Shown piece by piece: positions 9,872 through 19,452 of a DNA stretch of 64,000 nt. Location: assembly GCA_029262895.1 (NCBI GenBank), contig JAJCYM010000093.1:1-64000 (forward strand). Reading direction: 5' to 3'. The notes beneath the pieces were generated by a model. The model was not told where the DNA came from. It ran no database searches and was given only the letters and a program-made list of their open reading frames with translations. The translations under genes were made by a program, and so were the position numbers. Positions within the stretch are counted from its first letter, which is position 1. Each line of letters starts with the position of its first letter. The DNA is from Roseivirga sp. GTDB taxonomy: Bacteria > Bacteroidota > Bacteroidia > Cytophagales > Cyclobacteriaceae.

Positions 9872-12313
9872 TCACTCGTATCTCAGCGAATCAACCGGAT
9901 TCGACCTGGCACCTTTGATAACTTTGAGCCCTACAGTGATCAAGGCCACAGCCATAACTAATATTCCAGCAAATGCGAAGAAGCTCCAGCTTAACGGAAT
10001 GCTATAATTGAAATTATTAAGCCAATCTTTCAAATAAAAGAAAGCGGCTGGCCAGGCAATGAGATTTGCCACCAGCAACAATTTCATAAAATCACTAGAT
10101 ATAAGCACCACAATCTGTTGAATAGAGGCTCCCAATACTTTGCGAACACCTACCTCCTTTGTTCTTCTTTCCACTACAAAAGACGCCAATCCGAACAAGC
10201 CCAGACAGGCTATAAATACTGCGAACCCTGTCAAATAAGGTAGTATTTTCAACAAATTGGTTTGTGCCTGATATTGCTGCTGAATGGTGTCATCCAAAAA
10301 TGAAATGTTAAACGGTCGTTCAGGATAATACTCATTCCAGATGGCCTCTACCTCGTCAATCATTGCTGTGTATTCTTTGGTATTAGCCCTAATAAATAGG
10401 TTCCACCTACCAGAACTTAGATGATTAGGCCATACACCGATCATCATTGGTTTAATAGAATTGTAAAGTGATTCAAAATTGAAATCCTGAACAGTGCCTT
10501 GTACCAAACCCTGACGAACAGCCCCCCTGCTTGAGCCAATGGCAATCTGTTTTCCGATTGGGTCATCCCAATTGAATACATTCCGGGCACTCTCATTCAG
10601 GTAATATTTTATTGGTGCCCCATTCTCAAACTTCCCTAATTCACCTTGAGTCAATTTAATGTCAAAAGTTTCAAAGAAGTATTCATCGACCCACATGAAT
10701 GGTATCACAATTTTTTCATCATCCCCTTTGCCATCAGGAATCACAAATTCATTTCCCACAGACACACCTGGCTGATCTTCGTTTGAGGTCACGCCACTAA
10801 TCCGGGATAAGTTTCTCAAACGGTCCTGCATTGCCTCATACTTAACAGTTTGTGCCGAATTTCGGGTAGTAAGGCCTGAGGGTACCTCAATATAGAGCAG
10901 CTCATTCTGATCAAAGCCTAAATCTTTATCTGAAATGAAAACCAGCTGGCGATAGATTACCATAGAACCCAATACAAGCACTATGGAGACGGTAAACTGA
11001 AAAACAACCAGAATCTTTCTTACAGAAATCTTTCCTTCAGACTGAACACGTTCCCCTCTCAAGGCAGTAAGCGGTTTAAAGCCAGAAAGTACAATGCTTG
11101 GATAGAAACCAGATAACACGCCAATGACTAATCCAACTCCAAAGAGCCTGGTTAGTGTTGATAGTGAAAAGATGTCTATTTCGATAACCTTACCAACTGC
11201 GTTCTGAAAAAACGGCAAGAAAATTTCAACCGCCACTACAGCCAAAACAATAGCAAAAAATGTCAGAAGCACTGATTCTAAGATCAGCTGAAAAAACAAT
11301 TGGCTCCTACGCGCACCCAATACCTTCTTTACACCAATTTCTCTGGCATAGAGAGAAGATCGAGCTGTGGTGAGGTTTACAAAATTGATACAAGCTATAA
11401 TCAGGATAAACAGAGCCACGCCTGAAAGCACTTTGATAGTCTTGGGGTTACCTACAATACCCTGCCCGTTATTGATGTCAGATCTAAGGTAAACATCCTC
11501 TATTGGTGTCAAGGACAGTTTTGCGTATTCCCTACTCCTTTCAGGGTAGTATTTATTGATGAATCCGTCAAATGAAGCTTCCAACTCCTCTTTATCAGCC
11601 TCAGGGTTTAATTCTACATAGGCACTAAAGGTATTCCAGCCCCAATACCACATGGGGTTTTGTTGACTGGTTTTAAGCTGTGTAAGGTGTTCGAAAGCAT
11701 CAAACGAGGTTAGAAAGTCGAATTGAATATGGGAATTTAAAGGAGGGGCCTTTAGAATGCCCACTACTTTAAAATCGTTGGTAGCGTTCCAGTATTGCTC
11801 TGTAACCGTGATCACCTCCCCCAGTGCATCGATTTTTCCGAAATACCTCAAAGCCGTTTCTTCGGTAATCATAATGTTGTGCACCTCAGAAAAAGCATCT
11901 TCAGCGGAGCCTAGGATTACCTCAAAGTCGAATACCTCAAAAACATTCTTATCAACAAAAAAGAAATTGTTTTCAATGAATACCTTATCCCCACTTTTGC
12001 TCAATGAGTTGTCCGATTTGTAGAACCGCACCACCTGATTAACCTGTGGAAAGTCTTCAGCAATCAATGGGCCTTCGGGATAGTTGACTGACCCTCTCAA
12101 CGAATAGCTGGTAGGTGTCTTGATTTCCTTGGTTAGTAAATAGATATCCTTGCTCTTTTCGTGAAAACTGTCATAACTGGTCTCGAATTGGATATAGAGC
12201 CCAATCATCATGAAAAGAGCCAAGCTTACTGAAAGGCCCGTCAAGTTGATAATGGAGACAAACTTTCGTTTGGTCAAATTTCTTATTGCTGTTTTAAAGT
12301 AGTTCCAGACCAT
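9872..12313 (-). CDS. P5: ABC transporter permease, longest copy
   Basis: 813 residues from ATG 12313, the longest in the array. The extra length lies in the two periplasmic domains, so the motifs are displaced: REIGVKKVLGA at 324-334 and KEVGVRKVLGA at 719-729. The final 84-residue segment ending NPVDSLRYE keeps its length. The first domain is rich in aromatic residues (MWYWGWNTF near 221). The N-terminal FETSYDSFHEKSKDIYLLTK and the second-domain FISDKDLGFDQNELLY are recognisable family signatures. Only 11 bp separate it from P6, so it belongs to the tight run; after it the spacing loosens. No close partner in the array by eye. Confidence 0.92.
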   Translation of the reverse strand: MVWNYFKTAIRNLTKRKFVSIINLTGLSVSLALFMMIGLYIQFETSYDSFHEKSKDIYLLTKEIKTPTSYSLRGSVNYPEGPLIAEDFPQVNQVVRFYKSDNSLSKSGDKVFIENNFFFVDKNVFEVFDFEVILGSAEDAFSEVHNIMITEETALRYFGKIDALGEVITVTEQYWNATNDFKVVGILKAPPLNSHIQFDFLTSFDAFEHLTQLKTSQQNPMWYWGWNTFSAYVELNPEADKEELEASFDGFINKYYPERSREYAKLSLTPIEDVYLRSDINNGQGIVGNPKTIKVLSGVALFILIIACINFVNLTTARSSLYAREIGVKKVLGARRSQLFFQLILESVLLTFFAIVLAVVAVEIFLPFFQNAVGKVIEIDIFSLSTLTRLFGVGLVIGVLSGFYPSIVLSGFKPLTALRGERVQSEGKISVRKILVVFQFTVSIVLVLGSMVIYRQLVFISDKDLGFDQNELLYIEVPSGLTTRNSAQTVKYEAMQDRLRNLSRISGVTSNEDQPGVSVGNEFVIPDGKGDDEKIVIPFMWVDEYFFETFDIKLTQGELGKFENGAPIKYYLNESARNVFNWDDPIGKQIAIGSSRGAVRQGLVQGTVQDFNFESLYNSIKPMMIGVWPNHLSSGRWNLFIRANTKEYTAMIDEVEAIWNEYYPERPFNISFLDDTIQQQYQAQTNLLKILPYLTGFAVFIACLGLFGLASFVVERRTKEVGVRKVLGASIQQIVVLISSDFMKLLLVANLIAWPAAFFYLKDWLNNFNYSIPLSWSFFAFAGILVMAVALITVGLKVIKGARSNPVDSLRYE

Positions 12314-12324
12314 AATCAGTGGGT

Positions 12325-14685
12325 TTATTCGTTTCTTAATATTTCAACAGGATTTCTACGGCTTGCCGCAAGGCCTCTACTCAAGACCACAAGGCCAGAA
12401 AAGAGTAATACAAAAGCAATCGTGGCTATAGCAAAAGAGCTATCAATATTTATTCGGTTGGGAAATTTGTTTAAGGCATCATCCATAAAGGAATAGGCCA
12501 ATGGGATGGCTATCGAAGTTGAAAGCAGTACAACCAAAGCATAAGGCTTACTTAAGATCAATAAAATGTGACTCACAGAAGCACCCAATACTTTTCGAAT
12601 CCCTATTTCTTTGACCTTCTGAGACGTTTGAAAAACTACCAAAGAAAACAAGCCAAATAAGGAAATGGCAACGATAGCTACCGTTACGCCATTAATAATC
12701 AGTGTGATTCGTTTTACCGAACTAAGCTGTGTTGCATAGGCGTCATCTAAAAATTGGTATTGGTAAACATTTTTCTCATCAAATCGGCTCCATATTTCAT
12801 TGATTTGATTAAGCGTACCAGCTATATTTTTTGGACTTACCTTAATTAGGAGATCATTGAGTTCATTTTTTACTGGACTCAGAACAAGCGATTGTGGAGT
12901 GGACATAACTCCATCTATATGAAAATCAGCCATTACCCCGATTATCTTTTTCTGTGTTTTTGAATACGAAATAGTAGCCCCTACAGGGTTTTTCAAGCCT
13001 AATTCTTCAACCAACGTTTCATTTATTATAATCCCATTCTCAAAATCAGAAGGTCGGCTCAAGTCAAAGTTTCTTCCTTCCAACAATGGTATTTCTAACA
13101 TTGGAAGAAAGTTTTCATCACTTTGGATTGTTTTAACATATTTAAGTTCTGTGGCTTCATATTCCAGATTAACATAGGCAGTGCTGGATCTACTTGGCGT
13201 TGGGCCCGTAGTAACTTTCTCAACTCCACTTATGCTTTCAATTTCATGAAGAATCAATGGGACATCTTTTTCCATTTCCTTAGCCATGCGTATGCTCACT
13301 ACCCTCTCTTTCTCAAAGCCCAAATCGAAATTGACGTAATGTTTGATCTGAGTATTTGCGATGAGCAATACAACAACCATGGTTGATGAAATTGTGAATT
13401 GAAGAAAAAGCAATACACTACGGTGCGAAAAACGAGAAGAAGTCTGCTGGTTTTGACCTTTGAGTACTTTGACCGGATTAAATCGTGAAAGTAATATTGC
13501 CGGATAAATCCCAGCTAATAATCCACAAAGCGCGGCATACGCCAATAAGACAATTAGAATGTAAGAATTGGCATACTCCATTTCCAATGTGATGCCTATG
13601 ACCTGTGAAACTGCAGGTAATAGTATTTCGACTAGAATTACAGCCATGATCAGACAGAGCATGGAAAAGAAGAGTGTTTCCCCTAAAAATTGTTTAATCA
13701 GTTGGTTCCGGGTTGCTCCGTTTACTTTTCTAATGCCAACTTCTTTTGCTCTTGACATGGCTTTAGCCGTGGCCATATTTACATAATTAGCCAAAGCAAT
13801 AAATAGCAGAAGTATGGCCATTCCGGAGCAGATATAGATAACATCCTTATTGGCTCCCAAGCCCCTATCTCGATTGTTCATACTGGCTCCACTACCACTT
13901 AATTGCCAGTAAGAATCTGCAAAGCTCCCTAATTCAGCTCCTGCAAAAAATCTATTCTTCGTTACATTCCTTTCATAAACCGACCAAATTCTTGTTTCTA
14001 ATAAATCAAGGTCTGTATTGGGTAATGTTTTTATGTAAATAAAGAATGTTATGAAATCCCATGAATTATAAATTTTCGGGTTATATCTCGGCTCGATTGG
14101 AAGCACAAAATTTGGTTGGAATTGGGAGTTTTTTGGAAAGGATTTTAGGACTCCTGACACTTTAAATTCAGCTTCCCCATCTATTTTAATAAACTCTCCA
14201 ACCGGATTTTCCTTATTGAAATACTTTAGAGCCATTTCCTTTGAAATCACTATGGACTTGGGATCCACAAGAGAGTTTTCTCCGTCACCATATAAAAAAG
14301 GAAAACTAAAAATATTGAAGAAGGACTGTTCGGCTTGATAATACTTTTCCTGGATGAATTCTCCTTCAGACGTAACTACATACATTTTACCTACTCCCGT
14401 TGAAGTTATAGCTACTTCTTTAAGCTCAGGAATTTCATCTTTTAGGTGTTTGCCCAATACTGCCGGAACAACAGCACTGGCGGAACCTCTGGTGTTCCTC
14501 AATTTTACAATATGAATGTCCTCCACATTGTCATGAAACTGATCATACGACAACTCATACCTGACATACAGTCCAACCAGAATAAAACAGGCCATGGCTA
14601 CCGAGAGCCCTGTCAAGTTTATAATAGTGAAAAGCTTGTTCCGCTTTATTCCTCTAAAAATGGTGACGATGTAGTTTTTTAGCAT
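12325..14685 (-). CDS. P6: ABC transporter permease, subfamily with P3
   Basis: 786 residues, the same length as P3 and the nearest relative in the array: MLKNYIVTIFRGIKRNKLF start, MACFILVGLYVRYELSYDQF, and the shared unusual motif KEVGIRKVNGA (314-324) with Asn. Second motif KEIGIRKVLGA at 692-702, tail NPVEILRNE. P3 and P6 are separated by P4 and P5, so the pair did not arise, or did not stay, as neighbours. The C-terminal helix region (AIATIAFVLLFSGLVVLSRG) is the best template for the dead fragment at 4598-4917. 12 bp to P7. Confidence 0.92.
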   Translation of the reverse strand: MLKNYIVTIFRGIKRNKLFTIINLTGLSVAMACFILVGLYVRYELSYDQFHDNVEDIHIVKLRNTRGSASAVVPAVLGKHLKDEIPELKEVAITSTGVGKMYVVTSEGEFIQEKYYQAEQSFFNIFSFPFLYGDGENSLVDPKSIVISKEMALKYFNKENPVGEFIKIDGEAEFKVSGVLKSFPKNSQFQPNFVLPIEPRYNPKIYNSWDFITFFIYIKTLPNTDLDLLETRIWSVYERNVTKNRFFAGAELGSFADSYWQLSGSGASMNNRDRGLGANKDVIYICSGMAILLLFIALANYVNMATAKAMSRAKEVGIRKVNGATRNQLIKQFLGETLFFSMLCLIMAVILVEILLPAVSQVIGITLEMEYANSYILIVLLAYAALCGLLAGIYPAILLSRFNPVKVLKGQNQQTSSRFSHRSVLLFLQFTISSTMVVVLLIANTQIKHYVNFDLGFEKERVVSIRMAKEMEKDVPLILHEIESISGVEKVTTGPTPSRSSTAYVNLEYEATELKYVKTIQSDENFLPMLEIPLLEGRNFDLSRPSDFENGIIINETLVEELGLKNPVGATISYSKTQKKIIGVMADFHIDGVMSTPQSLVLSPVKNELNDLLIKVSPKNIAGTLNQINEIWSRFDEKNVYQYQFLDDAYATQLSSVKRITLIINGVTVAIVAISLFGLFSLVVFQTSQKVKEIGIRKVLGASVSHILLILSKPYALVVLLSTSIAIPLAYSFMDDALNKFPNRINIDSSFAIATIAFVLLFSGLVVLSRGLAASRRNPVEILRNE

Positions 14686-14697
14686 AGGTGAATCAGT

Positions 14698-17076
14698 TTA
14701 TTCATACCTCAGTGAATCAATTGGGTTTGAAACAGCAGATTTAATGGACTGAAGGCTTACCGTAATAAATGCCACTCCAAAAGTGATTAAGCCTGGGATC
14801 AAGAACAGCAAAGGAGAAATATTGATCTTATTGGCAAAATTATCCAGCCAATTCTCCACTAAATAATAAGCCAACGGAGAGGCCAAAACAATGGAAATCA
14901 GTACCAATCTGGCAAAATTAGAATTCAGCAATAAGACGATTTGAGTAATTGTGGCTCCTAAGACTTTTCGAATACCAATTTCTTTGATTCGCTGCTGAGT
15001 AGATAAGTGTGCCAAACCGAACAATCCTAAAATCGAAATTGAAATGGCCAACCCTGAAGCATAAGTGATGATCATTCTCCATCGCGATTCATCCTCATAA
15101 CTCGCAGCATTAGCTTCCTTAACAAAATCACTTTCATAGGGTTTATAAGGAACAAATTTGCGCCATGTGTCTTCTAAAAGGGTTTGAATCTGTGGTAAAA
15201 AGGTTGAATTAAACTTCACGTATATGCTCTCAAGCTCATTTGAGCCTGCACCATTTGATGGCGATAGCATCAATTTCCCTACCTTACCTTTAGCTGAGGC
15301 ATAATTATAATCCTTCACCACTCCAACAATTCTATTGCTTCCAATAACTGTATTTATAGGATTCTCCAACCCAAGGTCATTTACAAGTGTCTCGTTCACT
15401 AGAATATTGTAAAGCGTATCATCAGCAGTCATATAAACGTCCTCTCCCTTTTTGAGCGCTCTTCCTGAAATTATCTCAATATTTTTCATCTCGAGATATC
15501 TATCATCTATATCATTTACAACTGCAAAAAAGTCTTCATTATTAAATTGATATGAACCTATTGAACCATAAGTATCTGCAGTGGAGACTATCTCAATATT
15601 TGGGTTTTGAGCCAATTCATCTTTGAACAGTTGTGCTAAGTTTGGGGTGCCAGATTGAGCCGCATTAATACTTATCAAGTTTTCATCATCATAGCCCAAA
15701 TCCATATTGACCATATGGTCAATTTGTCTATTCATGGCTATAGTACCTACGATTAAGACTGTTGCCAATGTAAACTGAACAACCACAAGACTTTTTGAAA
15801 CTATAGAGTTACCTTTTAACTTGACTTTCCCTTTTAAAGAGATTACCGTATTGAATTTGGAAATAATAAAAGAAGGATAAAACCCAGATAAAAAAGCGGT
15901 AAACAAAACCAGCAACAAGCAAGAAAGAATCAGTCCCACATCACTTGTAATTCCAGATGTAAAAGTCTTTTCGAGTAATGTACCAAATACAGGCAGTGCC
16001 AGCTCAGCCAGTAGTAAACCAAATACGAAGGCAATTAAACACATGAGCAAGGCCTCATTCAAAAACTGAAAAGCCAATTGTTTACGATGAGCTCCGAGTA
16101 CCTTTCTCACTCCAATTTCCTTAGCTCTTGGTAATGATCTTGCCACTGACAGATTAGTGAAGTTGATGCATGCCAGAATCAAAATAACTAAAGCAATACC
16201 TGACAATATGTAGGAATACACCGGATCACCAGAGTCACCCAAAGCATCTCCTCCTCTAAATTCTTTGTTTAGATGAATATCCGTTAATGGTTGTAAACTA
16301 CCTTTCACTCCTCTCGCAAACTCTCCATCCTCTCCTGGGTTATGAGTAGTTCTAACAGCGGTCATCTTTGCTATTACAACTTCTGGAGTATCAGATATCA
16401 ATAAAAATGTATTGAGACTTATATTTCCCCAATTCGATAATCTATTATCACTAAGCTGACTCTCTCTTTTTTGCCATGACAGTAATATTTCAAAACTGAA
16501 TGAAGAATTACTCGGATGATCTTCAAGAACTGCAGAAATATAAAAGGTCTCTAAATCCGTTTCAATGTTCATTTGAAGTGACTCGCCTATGATATCTGTT
16601 TTCCCAAAATACTTTAAGGCAATACGTTCTGTTACAACAATATTATTCAACTCAGTTAAGGCTCCTTCAGTAGTTCCTTCTATAAGCTTCAAATCAAAGA
16701 CATCAAAGACGGCCTGATCGGTATAAGCCAAACGCGTCTGGGATATAAAGGAATCTCCACTTTTGATAATGGCCGCGTCACTATCAAATCGAACCATTGC
16801 TTCTACTTCGGGAATAGACGCCAAATAAGCTGCTCCTTCTGGATAGCTCGTAGCTCCAAGACTCATCGTTTGGCCACCAAAATCGATTTCATTGGTGATC
16901 CTATAAATATTGTCGCTTTTGCTATGAAACCGATCATAGGTCATTTCATCTTTTACAAAAAGAAAGATCAACAGACAGCATGCAATACCAATTGCTAAAC
17001 CTGTGATATTGATAATTGAATAACCTTTGTGTTTTTGAAGGTTTCTAAAAGCGATTTTGAGATAGTTCTTGAACAT
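14698..17076 (-). CDS. P7: ABC transporter permease, subfamily with P9
   Basis: 792 residues from ATG 17076. Start MFKNYLKIAFRNLQKHKGYS; helix 1 contains IACCLLIFLF, a double Cys. Motifs KEIGVRKVLGA (319-329) and KEIGIRKVLGA (698-708); tail NPIDSLRYE. P7 and P9 share segments such as AVLEDHPSNSSFSFEILLSW and AVIENHPSNSSFNFDMVLSW, placing them as a pair separated by the unrelated P8. The 12-bp spacer to the upstream P8 reads AACTCAAAGACT on the coding strand, one of several near-identical spacers in the array. Confidence 0.92.
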   Translation of the reverse strand: MFKNYLKIAFRNLQKHKGYSIINITGLAIGIACCLLIFLFVKDEMTYDRFHSKSDNIYRITNEIDFGGQTMSLGATSYPEGAAYLASIPEVEAMVRFDSDAAIIKSGDSFISQTRLAYTDQAVFDVFDLKLIEGTTEGALTELNNIVVTERIALKYFGKTDIIGESLQMNIETDLETFYISAVLEDHPSNSSFSFEILLSWQKRESQLSDNRLSNWGNISLNTFLLISDTPEVVIAKMTAVRTTHNPGEDGEFARGVKGSLQPLTDIHLNKEFRGGDALGDSGDPVYSYILSGIALVILILACINFTNLSVARSLPRAKEIGVRKVLGAHRKQLAFQFLNEALLMCLIAFVFGLLLAELALPVFGTLLEKTFTSGITSDVGLILSCLLLVLFTAFLSGFYPSFIISKFNTVISLKGKVKLKGNSIVSKSLVVVQFTLATVLIVGTIAMNRQIDHMVNMDLGYDDENLISINAAQSGTPNLAQLFKDELAQNPNIEIVSTADTYGSIGSYQFNNEDFFAVVNDIDDRYLEMKNIEIISGRALKKGEDVYMTADDTLYNILVNETLVNDLGLENPINTVIGSNRIVGVVKDYNYASAKGKVGKLMLSPSNGAGSNELESIYVKFNSTFLPQIQTLLEDTWRKFVPYKPYESDFVKEANAASYEDESRWRMIITYASGLAISISILGLFGLAHLSTQQRIKEIGIRKVLGATITQIVLLLNSNFARLVLISIVLASPLAYYLVENWLDNFANKINISPLLFLIPGLITFGVAFITVSLQSIKSAVSNPIDSLRYE

Positions 17077-17088
17077 AGTCTTTGAGTT

Positions 17089-19440
17089 TTATTCTTCTTT
17101 CAAATAATCAACTGTCTTGGAATTATAAACCTTTAAGGTTTGTAATGTCATTGCTGGAATAATCAGTATTACAGAAAGCAAAAGGATTAGTATATAACCG
17201 CTTATTGAGGTTTCTATATGATAGGCAAAATCATTTAGCCAATCAGATATCCATAAATATGATAGTGGCAGGGCTACACAGGCACCAATTAAGGTTATAA
17301 AGAGGGTTTTCGAATTAACTGCCCTGTTTAGCTCCAAAAGATTTGCTCCCAAAATCTTTCTAATACTAATTTCTTTAATCCGTCTTTTAACCGAATAAGA
17401 CGTAGTACCCAATAATCCCAATATGGTTATAAACAGAGCCATAGATGTAAAAACACCCATAACCTTCAAAACAATCATCTCACTACCGTAAATACGCCCA
17501 TATTGTTCATCAAGAAAGGCATAATTGAATTTGGGGCTTCCAGTCACGTCCTCATATATTGCATATAGATCATCCAAAGCAGCCTTACTATCACTTCCAT
17601 TTAGTTTAATGGCTAGCCTTCCGAATCCATCATTATCAAATGGCCTTAATGCAAGTGGGCGGATTGGTTCTCTTTTAGATTGGGTATGAAAATCCTTAAC
17701 AACTCCTATTATCTCACGATTACCCAATTTTTTTCCAAGAACTGTGCCCTCCTCAATTCTTTTGGCCATGGTTTCATTAACAACCACATAGTCTTCGCTA
17801 TGTTCAAAATTATCAAATAGCCTCCCTTCTAATAATTTCAACCCAAATACATCAAAATATTCTGGCTCAATTTGGTAGTCGAGGTAACTAACATTGTATT
17901 TTTCACTCAAATGGGTCATACCATTGAATGAAGGGTATCCCATTGCAAAACTCAACGATTGGATGTAGGAGCTTTTTTCAAACTCGTCTTTTAAAACATC
18001 CTTTTTTAGGATTGATTCTCTGGTGTTAACATCAACTATTAATACGTTTTCTTTATTGAAACCTAGATTTTCATTTTGAATAAAGCTGAACTGTTTGTTC
18101 ACATAAAGTGTAGACGCTATTAGGAAAAGAAATACTGCGACTTGAAAACCATTAACCAAGTCAATAAAAACAGCTTTGTTAAATAAACTGGCAGGGCTGA
18201 AATTCCTTAAATCAGCCAATGATTTTTTTGAAACAACCAGTGCTGGGTAAATTACAGAAATCAGTGCTATGCCAATTACTACCAAATAAGCCAACACCAG
18301 TATCCTCGGCTCAGAGAAAAGGTGTATCCCCAATTCCCTGTTTAATAAATCCTCCAATTGGGGTATTAGAAGCTCAGAAATAATTAGCCCAAGTATAAAG
18401 GCAAAAGATGTCAACAAGATTGACTCAGAAAAGAAATTAGTAAGCAGCTGAAAGCGCTTTGCACCAACCGTTCTTCTTACCCCAATTTCTTTAACCCTTT
18501 CAACAGATTGCGCAAGAGTTAAAGCACAATAATTGACTACTGAAGCAATTAAAATTATGATAGCAATAGCACTGAAAATTGCCAAATGTACAGGGGCAAT
18601 TTTGTTGCTGATTCCATCGTCCACCGCAATATCAAAATGTAGTTGTTTCAGGGCTTGTAATTCAAATGAAACATTTTCCGAATTTGGAACTTGTAGATGA
18701 TATTCTTTGCCAATTGAAGCGACCAGTTTTTCTTGTTGTTCTTTGGTAGTCCCCTTTTCAAACCTTACAGCACTATTGCTCCCCATAATATTCCACCGTG
18801 TCAACATTTGAGGAAAAGCACTATTGGCTTCAATCAATGAGTAAACAATGTCAAACTTGATTGAGGATTCTAGAGGAATATCCTTCAACACACCCACAAT
18901 TTCAAATTTGTTTCTACCTCTGATAATTGATTCACCAATTGCTGATGTATAATCTCCAAAAATTGCTTCAGCTTTAGTTTTGGTAATTACTGCCGATTTT
19001 GGGTTTGCTTCAAAATCAGGATATTCACCATACAATAATTCGAAAGTGAAAACCTTAAAAAAATCATTATCAGTTATTAGAGAAGTAATTTTGACTTCTT
19101 GATTATTAAAGGTTAGTGAGTCGGCATAAGTACTCGAACCATTAGTCCTATAGCGTGTGGCATATTTTATTGACGGTATTACATCAGATATAAAGGGCAC
19201 TATAGCATTACTTATTCTTGAGGACCTCTCATTCCCATTTTTATTTTCTGATGCCTTTAAAAGCCTGAAGATATACTCACCATTATCATGAAAGCTGTCG
19301 AATGATTGTTCCTTTCTTACAAATAGAAAGATTATCAGAACAGAGGCGAAGCCCAGTGACAATCCAAAAAGGTTTACAAAGGAGTAATATTTATTTTTAA
19401 ACAGTCGTCTTAATGATATTTTGAAAAGGCTTTTTAGCAT
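17089..19440 (-). CDS. P8: ABC transporter permease, divergent member
   Basis: 783 residues from ATG 19440. Distantly related to P1, P2 and P4 (QNENLGF second-domain signature; FNNQEVKITSL in the first domain). Its cytoplasmic elements are the most altered in the left half: first motif KEIGVRRTVGA (317-327), second KEISIRKILGA (689-699, Ser for Gly), and the tail is KTVDYLKEE, lacking the NP pair conserved in nearly all other copies. The 84-residue C-terminal segment is still of standard length, which argues for a functional gene. The spacers on both sides carry the ACTCAAAG core. Confidence 0.9.
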   Translation of the reverse strand: MLKSLFKISLRRLFKNKYYSFVNLFGLSLGFASVLIIFLFVRKEQSFDSFHDNGEYIFRLLKASENKNGNERSSRISNAIVPFISDVIPSIKYATRYRTNGSSTYADSLTFNNQEVKITSLITDNDFFKVFTFELLYGEYPDFEANPKSAVITKTKAEAIFGDYTSAIGESIIRGRNKFEIVGVLKDIPLESSIKFDIVYSLIEANSAFPQMLTRWNIMGSNSAVRFEKGTTKEQQEKLVASIGKEYHLQVPNSENVSFELQALKQLHFDIAVDDGISNKIAPVHLAIFSAIAIIILIASVVNYCALTLAQSVERVKEIGVRRTVGAKRFQLLTNFFSESILLTSFAFILGLIISELLIPQLEDLLNRELGIHLFSEPRILVLAYLVVIGIALISVIYPALVVSKKSLADLRNFSPASLFNKAVFIDLVNGFQVAVFLFLIASTLYVNKQFSFIQNENLGFNKENVLIVDVNTRESILKKDVLKDEFEKSSYIQSLSFAMGYPSFNGMTHLSEKYNVSYLDYQIEPEYFDVFGLKLLEGRLFDNFEHSEDYVVVNETMAKRIEEGTVLGKKLGNREIIGVVKDFHTQSKREPIRPLALRPFDNDGFGRLAIKLNGSDSKAALDDLYAIYEDVTGSPKFNYAFLDEQYGRIYGSEMIVLKVMGVFTSMALFITILGLLGTTSYSVKRRIKEISIRKILGANLLELNRAVNSKTLFITLIGACVALPLSYLWISDWLNDFAYHIETSISGYILILLLSVILIIPAMTLQTLKVYNSKTVDYLKEE

Positions 19441-19452
19441 TGTCTTTGAGTC